Origin: a virus
Length of the DNA stretch: 27,943 nt
IMG/VR virus record: IMGVR_UViG_3300037847_006725
Location: 1 to 27,943 of that record
Reading direction: 5' to 3' (one strand)
Positions within the stretch are counted from its first letter, which is position 1. Each line of letters begins with the position of its first letter. Made by a program: the position numbers and the translations under genes. The notes beneath the pieces are model-generated. The model was not told where the DNA came from, searched no databases, and was given only the letters and a program-made list of their open reading frames with translations. Shown piece after piece: positions 1 through 11,900 of this stretch.

Positions 1-4
1 ATCC

Positions 5-376
5 ATGAGTTATGAGGTCTACACCAGGGATCATGGCACCATGGAGGGTACATATGTATGCACTCTGGATAACTATCACCAGGACCCTGATGTGGTTGAT
101 TATGCCACCTCAGAGAACCCTGCAGAACATAAGTCCCATAACCTAATTGAATTGGTTAATGGTCAGTATGCACTGTATCCTAATAATAGAACTCGTATCT
201 ATGATAACAGTTTGACACCAGAAAAACCCAAAACACCTGACTTCAAGGTATCTACTGAATATTATCAAGTAGAGAATGGTTATGATAGGGATGGATTGGG
301 TGATCAGGAAGCATATTTCTGGAAGACCTCTAAGGATAGGCAGAGTGAAATCAATGATCTTTTAGATCCTCTTTAA
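5..376 (+). CDS. Unrecognised phage protein, probably C-terminal fragment
   Basis: The reading frame encodes 123 residues from the first ATG, but it is open to the window edge (the preceding codon is TCC). The ATG at 5 may therefore be an internal methionine of a longer gene. The product is polar, acidic and rich in Tyr and Asp, with a segment YALYPNNRTRIYDNSLTP near residues 55-72 and PDFKVSTEYYQVENG near residues 78-92. It has no signal peptide and no membrane segment. I have the impression that similar proteins occur in marine T4-like phages but cannot name a family. Its place just upstream of gp25 would suit a baseplate-related gene such as gp53 or gp5, but I do not see their diagnostic motifs, so no function is assigned. 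It ends 48 bases before gp25, and that gap holds a late promoter. Confidence 0.6.
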   Translation: MSYEVYTRDHGTMEGTYVCTLDNYHQDPDVVDYATSENPAEHKSHNLIELVNGQYALYPNNRTRIYDNSLTPEKPKTPDFKVSTEYYQVENGYDRDGLGDQEAYFWKTSKDRQSEINDLLDPL

Positions 377-388
377 AATTCTAAATAA

Positions 389-402
389 CCCCTATAAATA
401 AA
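389..402 (+). promoter_or_regulatory. T4-type late promoter upstream of gp25
   Basis: The intergenic gap contains TATAAATA at 393-400, an exact match to the T4 late promoter -10 element read by the gp55 sigma factor. It is embedded in the 14-mer CCCCTATAAATAAA. With T4 spacing, transcription would start near 406, leaving a leader of about 20 bases before the gp25 ATG at 425. The same 14-mer recurs upstream of gp8, which supports it as a real signal. Confidence 0.8.
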
Positions 403-424
403 GACATATCCTAGTGTCTAGATT

Positions 425-826
425 ATGCCTGTTCAAAGGGTAAGTAAACCATTTAAAGATATAAGTGCGACGTTTCAAACAAATCCTTTGAACAGTGACC
501 TGATTGCGTTAAAAAATGAGAATGCAATCTCCAGATCAATTCGTAATTTAATTCTGACAGTACCAGGTGATAAACCATTTCAACCTGATTTAGGTTCTGA
601 GGTATATGAATCATTATTTGAAACATTAGATCAAATTACTGCATCATCCATTCAGCAGCAAATTGAAAATACAATTATTAAGTATGAACCTAGGGTAGAC
701 TTGAAGGATGTATTTGTTAAAGCAAACATCCCTAATAATGCATTTGATGTTTTAATTAACTATGAAATCATTGGTATTGAAGCATCCAGACAACAAATAA
801 ATTTCGCATTAGAGCTCACTAGGTAA
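425..826 (+). CDS. 25: gp25-like baseplate wedge subunit
   Basis: This is a 133-residue protein; T4 gp25 has 132. It belongs to the GPW/gp25 (TssE-like) family. The family hallmark EPR motif is present at residues 88-90 (YEPRV), and the segment near residues 35-58 (RSIRNLILTVPGDKPFQPDLGS) fits the conserved family core. In T4 and in type VI secretion, this protein forms the core bundle of each wedge with gp6 and gp7 and starts sheath assembly. The EPR motif belongs to that contact. The start at 425 is the first ATG after the late promoter, and no clear Shine-Dalgarno sequence is visible. The stop codon is immediately followed by the ATG of gp6, so the two partners are probably translated together. 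Confidence 0.93.
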   Translation: MPVQRVSKPFKDISATFQTNPLNSDLIALKNENAISRSIRNLILTVPGDKPFQPDLGSEVYESLFETLDQITASSIQQQIENTIIKYEPRVDLKDVFVKANIPNNAFDVLINYEIIGIEASRQQINFALELTR

Positions 827-2908
827 ATGCCTTTAGTAAATTTCAGCAATCTAGATTTTAATCAGATCAAAACATCCTTAAGGGATTACCTTCGTGCGAA
901 TTCAAACTTTACTGATTATGATTATGAAGGTTCTAACTTATCAACCATCATTGATCTGTTAGCATATAACACATATATCAATTCATATAATGCTAATATG
1001 GTGACCAATGAGGTCTTCATTGATAGTGCTACATTAAGAGAGAATGTTGTATCACTAGCAAAGAACATTGGTTATACACCAAGACCAAGACGTGCAGCAA
1101 AAGCACTGGTATCATTTGCAGTTGATGTCAGTGGCACAACAACTGTTGCTGTAACATTAAAGAAAGGTATTGTTGCTACTACATCAACTACCTTTGGTGG
1201 TCAGAATTACACCTTCTCAATACCTGAGGACATCACAGTAGGTGTTGGTGATGATGGATTAGCACTGTTTGATTCCATCACAGTGTATGAAGGTGTTTAT
1301 ATTCAACAACAGTTCTCTGTAAGTGCCAGAACACCAAATCAGAAATACATCCTTACAAACAGTGGTATTGATACTAATCTGATTAGAGTTAATGTCAAAG
1401 ACTCATCAAGTTCAAGTATTACAAGAAAGTTTACACAATCCAAAGGGTTGTTTGATGTAAAGAGTGATTCACCTGTATTTTACTTACAGGAAGTGGAGAA
1501 TGAAAGATATGAAATCTTATTTGGTGATGGAGTCTTTGGATTACCAGTCCAGGAACCAAATATAGTACAGGTTGGATACATTGTATCAAATGGTGAGAAT
1601 GGAAATAACTTATCAAGACTGGCATATGCTGGACAGTTAGTTAATAATAATGGTGGTTCAATTACTGCCAATATTACATCAATGGTTGTTGATCAACAAA
1701 GTTATGGTGGTGCAGAGATTGAAAGTATAGACTCCATCAAGAAGTATGGACCACAGATCTATGCATCTCAGAATCGTGCTGTTACAACAGTTGATTATGA
1801 AGCAATGATTCCAAAGATCTATCCAGAAGCAGAATCAGTTTCTGCCTTTGGTGGTGAGGAATTAACACCTCCTAAGTTTGGAAAAGTATTGGTTGCTGTA
1901 AAACCAATCAATGGTGTATATCTCTCAAGCACTGTAAAGACTGATATTCAACGTCAACTGAAGAAGTATTCAGTTGCTGGTATTGTACCAGAGATTGTTG
2001 ACTTGAAGTATCTGTATGTTGAGACTAATTCATATGTCTACTATAATGAGAACAAAGCACCAAGTGCTACAACTGTGACTGGTGTTTGTAGAAACAACAT
2101 CAATGAATATGCAGATTCATCAGAACTGAATCAGTTTGGTGCTAGATTCAAGTATAGTAAGTATCAGAATGTTTTAGATAACAGTCATGTATCTGTTACA
2201 TCTAACATTACAACTGTTAATATGCGCAGAGACCTGCAAGTTGTATTGAATGCATTTGCAGAGTATGAGATTTGCTTTGGTAATAGATTCCACATTAAGA
2301 ACCATGGTCATGGGACACATGGTGGTGAGATTGGTTTTAATATCAAATCATCTGGTTTCAAGGTAACAGGTATCTCTGATACATTATATCTTGGTGATAG
2401 TCCAAATCAAGATTTGAAGACTGGTACAGTCTTTATGTTTAAATTGAATTCTGAAACAGAATATGTAATTGTAAAACAAAATGTTGGTACAATTGATTAT
2501 GTAAAGGGTGAGATTATGCTCTCACCAATTAATATCATTTCTACCGTAGTAAATAGAGGTGAGTCACTCATTGAAATCTCTGCTACTCCTTACTCAAATG
2601 ATGTAATTGGTAAGCAAGACCTTTATCTTCAACTTGACACTTCAAATGTGTTTATTAATGCTGTAACAGATGAAATTGCATCTGGTGATGATATTTCAGG
2701 AAGCAACTACATTGTTACTTCTTCTTATTCAAATGGAAAACTTGTAAGAGGAAAAGAGATCTTAGCATCTTCTCCTACAGTCAGAACCACTACTGCAGCA
2801 GAAACAACCACAACAAATCAACCAGCAGTTCAGTCAACTCAAACAGTTACTGTAACAACTGGAATGGATGGTTCCACAACCTCAACAACAAATACATATT
2901 CTTACTAA
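827..2908 (+). CDS. 6: gp6-like baseplate wedge subunit
   Basis: The protein has 693 residues (T4 gp6 has 660) and belongs to the baseplate J / gp6 family. A helical, Tyr/Asn-rich N-terminal part leads into a beta-rich centre. The segment from YGGAEIESIDSIKKYGPQIY (about residue 293) to the DYEAMIPKIYPEAESV stretch is the most conserved part of the J-like core. Two gp6 copies per wedge form the iris-like ring joining neighbouring wedges in T4. Two features look added: a histidine/glycine loop with H489, H493, H495 and H498, and a C-terminal tail of about 45 residues (about 650-693) dominated by Thr, Ser, Gln and Val. The start codon directly abuts the gp25 stop codon; AGG at 821-823 is only a weak ribosome binding site. 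The stop lies three bases before the next gene. Confidence 0.92.
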   Translation: MPLVNFSNLDFNQIKTSLRDYLRANSNFTDYDYEGSNLSTIIDLLAYNTYINSYNANMVTNEVFIDSATLRENVVSLAKNIGYTPRPRRAAKALVSFAVDVSGTTTVAVTLKKGIVATTSTTFGGQNYTFSIPEDITVGVGDDGLALFDSITVYEGVYIQQQFSVSARTPNQKYILTNSGIDTNLIRVNVKDSSSSSITRKFTQSKGLFDVKSDSPVFYLQEVENERYEILFGDGVFGLPVQEPNIVQVGYIVSNGENGNNLSRLAYAGQLVNNNGGSITANITSMVVDQQSYGGAEIESIDSIKKYGPQIYASQNRAVTTVDYEAMIPKIYPEAESVSAFGGEELTPPKFGKVLVAVKPINGVYLSSTVKTDIQRQLKKYSVAGIVPEIVDLKYLYVETNSYVYYNENKAPSATTVTGVCRNNINEYADSSELNQFGARFKYSKYQNVLDNSHVSVTSNITTVNMRRDLQVVLNAFAEYEICFGNRFHIKNHGHGTHGGEIGFNIKSSGFKVTGISDTLYLGDSPNQDLKTGTVFMFKLNSETEYVIVKQNVGTIDYVKGEIMLSPINIISTVVNRGESLIEISATPYSNDVIGKQDLYLQLDTSNVFINAVTDEIASGDDISGSNYIVTSSYSNGKLVRGKEILASSPTVRTTTAAETTTTNQPAVQSTQTVTVTTGMDGSTTSTTNTYSY

Positions 2909-2911
2909 GAA

Positions 2912-5900
2912 ATGGCGGTAGATAGAGTACAAATTCAGGATGTAATATCATCCCAGATTCCTTCCTATGTAAAGGATGATTTTCCTTTACTTGTAGATTT
3001 CTTAGAAGAATATTATATTTCACAAGAGACACAAGGTGGTACTCTTGACCTGGTTGAAAATCTTGACAAGTATGTACAAGTTGATCAACTTGCTAACTTA
3101 AAGACAGAAGCAACACTTGCTAGTGATATTGATCAATATACTACGTCAATTACTCTGTCTGTTGATACCAACTTTACATATGGATTTCCTGAAAATAATG
3201 GTTTGATTCAAATTGGCAATGAAATCATTAAGTATAGTAGTAAGACTGAAACCTCTTTTGAGGGGTGTACAAGGGGTTTCAGTGGGGTTACGCAGTATGT
3301 TAATACCTTAGTACAAGATAAGCAAACATTTACTACATCTGTAGCAGCATCACATAAAGCAGGTGATACAGTAAAGAATCTGAGTGTTCTCTTCTTACAA
3401 GAATTTTTAACAAAACTGAAAACTCAAATCACACCTGGATTTGAAAGTAGACCTCTTGCAACCAATCTAAATCAGAAGAACTTCCTGGTTGGTGCTGATA
3501 GTTTCTACAAGTCAAAAGGAACTGATGAATCATTCAAGATTCTGTTCAAAGCAGTTTATGGTGTTGATGTAGATATCATTAAACCAAATGAGCAACTTCT
3601 TAGACCATCTGATGCAAACTATGTTTTAAGTCAAGATTATGTTGTTGAGAAATATCTTGGTGATCCATTAGATCTTAAAAATAGAACCATCTATCAAAAT
3701 TCAACATCTGCAAGAGGAACAGTAACAAAGGTTGAGAAACTCAATGTTGATGGTGACTTTTATCAAATTTCAATTGATACTGGATATCAACGTGATATTG
3801 ATGTTGATGGAACAATCTATGGTAAATTTGAACCTAATTCAAAAACAAAACTGCTTAATTCTGTAAGTATTGGTTCAACAATCATTGATGTTGATTCAAC
3901 CATTGATTTTCCTTCCTCAGGATCTTTGGCGCTTATTGATGATTTGGGTGATACTATTTTCTTAAGTTACACAGATAAAAACCTTACACAATTCACTGGT
4001 GTTACAACCACCACCACTGGATTTACAAAGGGTATTGATGTAAGAGAGAATGATTATTCTTATGCAAATGTTGATGGTAATCAACTGAGAGTAAGAATCC
4101 TCTCCACATTGAAAAACATTGAATATAATGAGGAAAACTTTGGTTTCAGTAAAGGTGATAGAATTAGTCTGAAGACTATTGGAATTGAAGACAAAACTTT
4201 CAAATCTGATTGGTTCTACAATGTAAAATCAAAATTAGATGTAAAAAACATCACACTTACTAATCCAAGTAGCAACATCTATCAAATTGAGTTTTTTGAA
4301 ACCCACAATTATGTTGTTGGATACAATGTTGAGATAATTGATAAAAATTTAAATGCAACACATACTGGAGAGATAACATCAATTGATTCAAATAAAACTT
4401 TAGTTGTGAAGTTGGCAGGTGCTATCCCTTCAACTACTTTATCTAATACATTTACTGTAGAAAATCAGACATTAAAAGGTAACTCATCTAAATTACCTAT
4501 CACCAAGTTCAATGCAAATGTTCTGAATTCATATTATAAGAATGGTTCAAAATATTTGATTGCATCCAATAGTATTCCAAACTATGAAGATGAAATCAGA
4601 TGTGATGATAAAGTATTCACATTTACTGGTAAAGCAAATGCTGACACTCTGACCATCTCATCAAGCTTAGACCATGGTCTTTATAGTGGTGACTCAGTAT
4701 ATTATAGTGCAAATACTATTGTAACCACAACAACTAGTGATGGCATATCATTTACTGATTCAACTGTAAGTAAGTTCACAAATGTAGAAGAAGGTGTTTA
4801 CTTTGTACTGAGAGTTGATGCATTTAGTATTAAAATTGCAAAGAGTAAAGCAGACTTAGCAAATGGTAAATTTGTTGTTCCTCAAGGAACTGTTACTGAT
4901 AACAAGTTTACATATTTTCCATTTTATGAAAAACCTCTTGCTTCTCAAAAGATTTACAGAGAGATTGATGAACCTATTCAAGAAGCAGGAGTATTTACAA
5001 CAAAACCTGGAACAACAGGTGTGCTTGTTAATGGTGTAGAAGTTGAAAACTATAAATCATCTGATGTTATATTCTATGGTGGAATCAAATCATTTGAAGT
5101 AACAAGTACAGGTAAGGATTATGACGTCATCAATCCTCCCACTATCAATGTAACTGATGGTTCAGGAACTGGTGCAACAGGGACACTCACAGTTTCTGGT
5201 TCCTTATCTGAACTTAGAATCATTAACAAAGGATTTGATTTCCTTGAAACACCAAAAGTTACAATTGATGGTGGAAGTCCTACAGTTGCAGCAGAAGCAC
5301 AAGTCAATCTTATTGAGATTGATCATAAGATTCCCTTCCAAGCAGGTATTGTTTATAATGTTCTTGAAGGTGGTGTTGACTTACAGGATGATATCATTGG
5401 ATTTACAACATTCCACAACTTGAGAGATATTGAGCAAGTAGTATATGATGTAGCAGAAAATCCTGTAATTGGATTGGGAACTAATCAAAGTTACTTTGCA
5501 AAAGTTATTGATGCAACAAGAATTACGTTGCACTCATCTTTTGCAGATGCAAACTTAGGTATCAACACTGTTGCATTGACTGGTGTTGGAAATGGTTTGC
5601 AAACATTCTCAACTGTTGAGAGAAAAAAAGTTGCAAGTAATATTATAGTATCAAATCCTGGATCTGGTTACAAGAACCAAGAGAGAACTATCACTGCTGC
5701 TGGAATCAGTACAGCATTGAATAAATTTACTATTGAAAATCATGGATATAATACTGATGAAATTATTAGATATACTCCAAAAGGCACTACTGAAATAACA
5801 GGCATCTCATCAGAGACTGATTACTTTGTAGGAAAGATTGATGATAATAATTTCTATCTTTATGCCTTGGGTACTGGATCATTAGATAGAAGATATTATA

Positions 5901-8900
5901 TTGATAACAATATTCCTGCAAACATTACAGGAACAGGTACAGGATGTTTTAATTACAAACCTATCACTGTAACAGTAAGTGGTTTGACTGGTGTAAACAC
6001 TTCATTTGGTCAAGAAATTGATTGCACTGTTCAACCAATTTTCAGAGGAAGCATTACAAGTGCAAATGTATCAAGTGAAGGTGTTGGTTATGGTTCTTCT
6101 GAAATCCTTAACTTTGATAGGAAACCAAATGTATTGTTGGAAAGTGGCAAAGATGCACAACTTACTCCAGTTGTTGTAAATGGATCTGTAAGAGAGGTAA
6201 TTGTAAACAAAGGTGGTAGTGGTTATAACTCACCACCTAACATCACTGTCACTGATGGTAAGTATTGTAAGTTGACACCTGTTCTTGAGAATGGTGTAAT
6301 CAAATCCATCATTGTTGTGTCAGGTGGTATTGAATATAGAGGTGACTCACAGATCATTGTATTGCCAGCAGGTAATGATGGTTCTGTCTCTGCGAACCTT
6401 AACCAATGGACAGTTAATAAAGTTGAACAAAAATTTAATAAATTAACTGATGATGATTGCATCATTACAGAAGGTCATATTGATAATACCACACAACTTG
6501 TTCATCTTTATGCTCCAAGAAATATTAGATCAGTAGTATATGGAAATAAGTCAAATGGAGAGAGACAATATCAACATCCTGATCTTACAATTAAGACTGG
6601 ACTAGAGTCTGATTCCAAGTATCACTCACCAATTATTGGATGGGCGTATGATGGATCTCCAATCTATGGACCATTTGGTTATGACAAACCTGAAGGTGGT
6701 GTTGTAAGAAGAATGGTTTCTGGTTATGAAGCAAAGGTAGGATCAAGTAGACCACCACTTAATAAGTACCCTCTTGGATTCTTTGTTGAAGATTATTCTT
6801 TCACTGGTTTAGGTGACCTTAATGAAAGTAATGGTAGATTCTGCGTTACACCTGAGTATCCAAATGGAACTTTTTGTTATTTTGCAACCTTCCAAGAAAC
6901 TCCAGAAAGTGTTGGTCCATTCAAGAATTTCAGAAAACCACAATTCCCATATTTGATTGGCAATACTTTCCAACACAAGCAAAATGAATTTAACTTTAAG
7001 AAGACTTCCAATCATGTTGATTATGATTTAGTTGCAAACAACTGGAGAAGAATCACAACACCATATAAAATTAATTCAAAATTTGGTGGTTATGACTTCA
7101 TCTTCAATTCCAATGACATAAAAGAACAGGTTATTGAAATCACTGGTGTATCTAAAGGTAGTGTTGATACTGTTGGCATCTTAACTGGTGGCACAAATTA
7201 CAAAGTAAATGATAGAGTCATTTTCAAAGGTGATACAGATGGAAAGACAGCAAGAGGAAAGGTTACTAAAGTTGGTGGTAAACCAGTCAATTATGTAGAT
7301 ATTGAGACTACTACGATTACAAACATTGAATTTCAAAATGTAGGTGCTCCAAATAAGTTTGTTGGATTTACAACTGAACCTCATAATCTTATCAACAACA
7401 CCAGAATGAAAATTTCTGGTCTTTCAGATTATTTTTCTGGTTTAGACAAGTATTATAATATTGGTATCAACACTGGATCTTATGTTCTCCTTGATGATGT
7501 TGACACATCTGCAAACACTGGTATTGTAACTTACTTCAGTGTTGGTGGTGCATTCCAGTACCCATTCATGAGACCAAATGATATCATTAACATTGAATCA
7601 GAAAAGGTCAAGGTACTTAATAGTGAACCACTCAACAATAGAGTAAGAGTTCTGAGAGCACAGAATGGTACAACAGGTGCTGCACATACAGGTAATGTAA
7701 AACTCTTCCAAGATCCAAGATCATTCTCTATCAATGTTGGTGCATTAAAAACAACAAAGATTCTTAAGACTAATACTGAATTTTACTTTGATCCTGCTGA
7801 AGCATTAGGTATTGGAAGTGAAACAACTGTTGGTGCTGGTAAGACTATTGTATTCTCAAACCCTGGTGCTGGTGTCACAAACGTATTTGTACCAGAACAA
7901 CAAATTTACATCCCTAACCACACATTTAGTGTTAATGATTCAGTTACCTACCACACCAATGGTGGTGGTGCATTAGAAGTTTGGAATGGTCAAGCAGGTG
8001 TTGCAAAAACCACACTTGATGAAGTATCACCATTGTTTGTTGCGCCATTTGATGACAAATTCATTGGTCTCTCAACAGTTAGAGTTGGAATGGGAACCAC
8101 TGGTTATAAAGGTATTACTGACAGCACTGTAGGACTTTTCTACTTTACAAATGTTGGAACAAATTCCTATCATAGTTTCAAAACTAATTTTGATGATGTA
8201 GTAACTGCAAGAGCAGAGAGAACTAAGGTAACTGTATCAACAGCAAGTACACATGGTCTTATTGTAAATGATAAAGTATCATTTAAGTTGAATCCAAAAA
8301 ATGAAAAAACAATTGTTGTAAAGTATGACAACTTTAACAGAAGAATTGTATTTGACCCACAAACATTTGTTGCTGGTAATGTAGATACTGCTTCTAACAC
8401 AATTGGAGTTTCAACTAGCATCTTCAAAACTGGTGATAAAGTAATTCACACTTCAGGATCACCTTCTGGTGGTCTGGTTGATGAAAAGATGTACTATGTC
8501 TACATGGATTCACCAACAAGCATCAAACTTGTTGAGGAAAAGTTTGAACTCAATAAGATCTCTCCAAATTTTGTAAACATCACTAGCGCTAGTGGTGGAA
8601 CTCTTTCCAAAATTAATCCAACTGTTTCAGCAGACTCAAATCTGAAATTTGACCTTTCTGATCCATCACTTTCCTTCACATCAAATGCTATTAAGTATCC
8701 TGCATTTGAGATGAAGTTATATACTGATTCACTTTTTATCAATCAGTTTTTAACATCACACAGTAATGATTTTGAGGTAAAAACAAGTGGTGTTGTTGGC
8801 ACAGATGGTGAACTGACACTTGATATCAAGGACATGCCATTTGCTTTGTATTATAAGTTTGTAAATGTCAATGATAACTTCATTATTGATGAGAAGAAAT

Positions 8901-11900
8901 TAGTTATTGATGAAGATGTTATTTCAAACAATACTATCTTCAAGTCTATTTCAGTTCTTGATGGTAATCATACTGTTATTGGAATTGGTTCAACAACTTA
9001 TAATTTTGATTTAGACAATACATCTTTAATTACTTCTTATAATACAACATCTGCAAATGCACAATATGATACATCATCATTAAGCGCATTTGGTTCAATT
9101 GAAAAAGTTGACTTAGTTGACAACAATTATGGTTATACACAAGTACCTGGAATTTCATCAATCAGAAGTGGAGTAGGAACAGGTGCTATTCTCTTTGCTG
9201 AGTCTAAGTCAATTGGTAAAATTAGAAATCAAAAATTCCAATCAAACAATATTGGTTGGAACTATCCAACTGATGAGACACTGAAACCAACAGCAAACCT
9301 TCCTGAGATTGTTGAGGTAAATCCACTTGCATCATTTGAAAGAATTGGTATTACAACATCTGGTAGAGATTACTTAGTTCCACCTACCCTTATTGTAAGA
9401 GATGGTGTAACAAATGAAATTGTTGATTGTGTTCTCACCTATGAACTGGGAGATCCTGAAGTTACTATTCTGACCAATTCAAGAGGTTTCTATCCAACCA
9501 CACCAAGAATTATTGCAACCAATAATTCAAATGGTTTCCTGTTTAATGGTCTTACACTTACTGGTGACACTGTTAAATTAGATCTTACTGCAACATTTGA
9601 CAGTGATTCTGATTATCCCTTCTTTATTGGTGGTAAAGTCTATGTTGAAAATGTAAGCATAGGAATTAACACCACAGGAAAAGGATATAATTCAGAACAA
9701 TACAAGCATGAACTGTTTAGTGTTGTTGGTGTTCAGACAAATGCTGGTGGTGCTGGTGCTTATGTTGAATTCACACTAAAAGATAAACTGAAGACAGGAG
9801 AAATTGCTGGTAATGTAATTTCTATTGATGGAGCAAGAGTTATTCCAGAGGAACATCTTCCAGAATTCAAACCAGTTCTTGGTAAGAATAAATTCTCTAC
9901 TGATGAAACTGTAAGTTGGGGATTAGCAAATAAAGGTGTTGTTGATGGTTACAATCAAGATACTGATATTCTTAAGATCAAGACTTCAAGTGATCTTGAA
10001 ATAGATGATTTAGTGATTGGTGAATCCTCAAGAACAAGAGGCATTGTTGTCAAGAGATTTGACTTTGATGCAGATATTAAGACTGGTGCTGGAACCACTG
10101 TAAACTATGGTTGGACCAGAACAACTGGTTTCTTGAATGATAGTCTTCAAAGAATGCCAAACAATGATTACTATCAAAGATTCTCATATTCTCTTAAATC
10201 AGAAATCCCATATGAGAAGTGGGATAACACTGTTGGTTCACTTAATCACACTGCTGGATTCAAGAAATTCTCAGACCTACAAGTAATCAGCAAAACTGAA
10301 GATCAAAATCTCATACCATATGTCAATGACACTGAAATGTCATTCATTGTTGACTGTATTGGCGAAGGTGATCTGAACTGTTGGCATGATTTTGATTTAG
10401 GAAGAGAAAATCTATTCCCAGTAAATGGTCAAACTGTATCAGATACTGTATTCTTTGAAAATGTTATCCTTACTGATTATTTTGAATCAAAAGGAAACAG
10501 AGTGTTAAGTGTTGATGATGTAAGTCATACATTTAACAGTAATGAAAGAGAAGAGGCATTTACAAACATTAGCAACTTTGAAAGTACAGTCAAATTTGCT
10601 AAATCACTCTTCCTTGTTCAAGATACAAGATTTACTGATGAAAGACAATTCCAAATCACCACTGCTGTGGTTGATGATGAATTTGCATATATGACCAGTT
10701 ATGCAAAACTTTATACTTTCCCTGATCTTGGACATTTTGACGTAAGTGCAACTGCAGAAGAGTGGAATTTCCAATTCCACCCAATCAAATTCAGTTTGAA
10801 TGATTACTTTGTATCTTCATTCACATTTGCCTTTGAACCAGAAGCAGTGGGTGTTGCAGAAACATCATTTGGTGATGTTATTCATCAAATTAACCAAGAA
10901 GTTGCTGTTCCAACCAACACTGTAACAAATATTGTTTCAGTTGGAACAAGTTTCAGATCACTGAAGGTTATGAACCTTTTGGTATCAGGTGATGAATTCC
11001 ATTTTGCTGAATTTAATATTATTCATAATAACACAGATGTAAGTTTTGTTGAATACAACAATATTGATGAAAATAGCAGTGTATTGTATGGTGGTGGCAT
11101 TGGAACATATAGTGCTGAAATAAGTGGTTCTGATATTCTTCTTAAGTTCCACCCAAATACTGGAATTGCAGCAACATCATACAGTCAAATTGTTTGCACA
11201 GCAGCAGGTCAGTTCCCAGGAATTACAACAATGAATACTGCCAGAATTGGTAGTGCATATACATCAATTCCCTCTGATTCTTCACCTACTGCTCATGTAT
11301 TGTCAAGTTATGACACAGTAAGCGCTTCTGAAAAATATAGTGCATCATATCAAGTAGTTACTGTTGAAGACCTTGCAAATAATGAACATGAAATGTTTGA
11401 GATTGGTGTGCTCAACTCATTAACAATTCCAACACAAGGCATTACACCTTTTGGTGTTGTAGAAACTGATTCATCTCTTGGAACAATTGGTGTTTCAACA
11501 TCTGGAGATAATGTGCAGATTACATACACAGCAAATCCCAATACTGCTGTAAGAGTAAGATCATTCTTTGTTGATTTGAGAGAACTTTCTCCAACTGAGA
11601 CATTTAATAAGATTGAGATGAATGATGGTTACTTGAGAGCACAAGTTGGAAATTACTTTGGTACAAAATCTAGTGTTGCAACTGAGTTTGAACTAAAACA
11701 TAATGGTAATGACATCTTTAAGAGACAATTTGATGGATCATCTACAGTAGGTGTCAATACATTTACAAACCAGATCACTCTTCCAAACCACTTCTTCCAA
11801 AGTGGTGAAGCAGTCAAGTACACTGTTACTGGAGTTGATGAAAGAATTCAAATTGTATCAACTGATTTTGGTGGCAGTGTAGGTTCAACAACTAGACTTC

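Noticed and set aside
402-419. Small inverted repeat AGACA / TGTCT with an eight-base loop between the first gene and gp25
   Set aside because: The stem is only five base pairs and has no following T-run, so it is too weak to call a terminator. It also overlaps the predicted RNA start.
5123-5130. Palindromic CpG-containing sites (GACGTC at 5123-5130 and 16443, AGCGCT at 8584 and 11322) as possible regulatory sites
   Set aside because: They are isolated, lie inside coding sequence and have no consistent position relative to gene starts.
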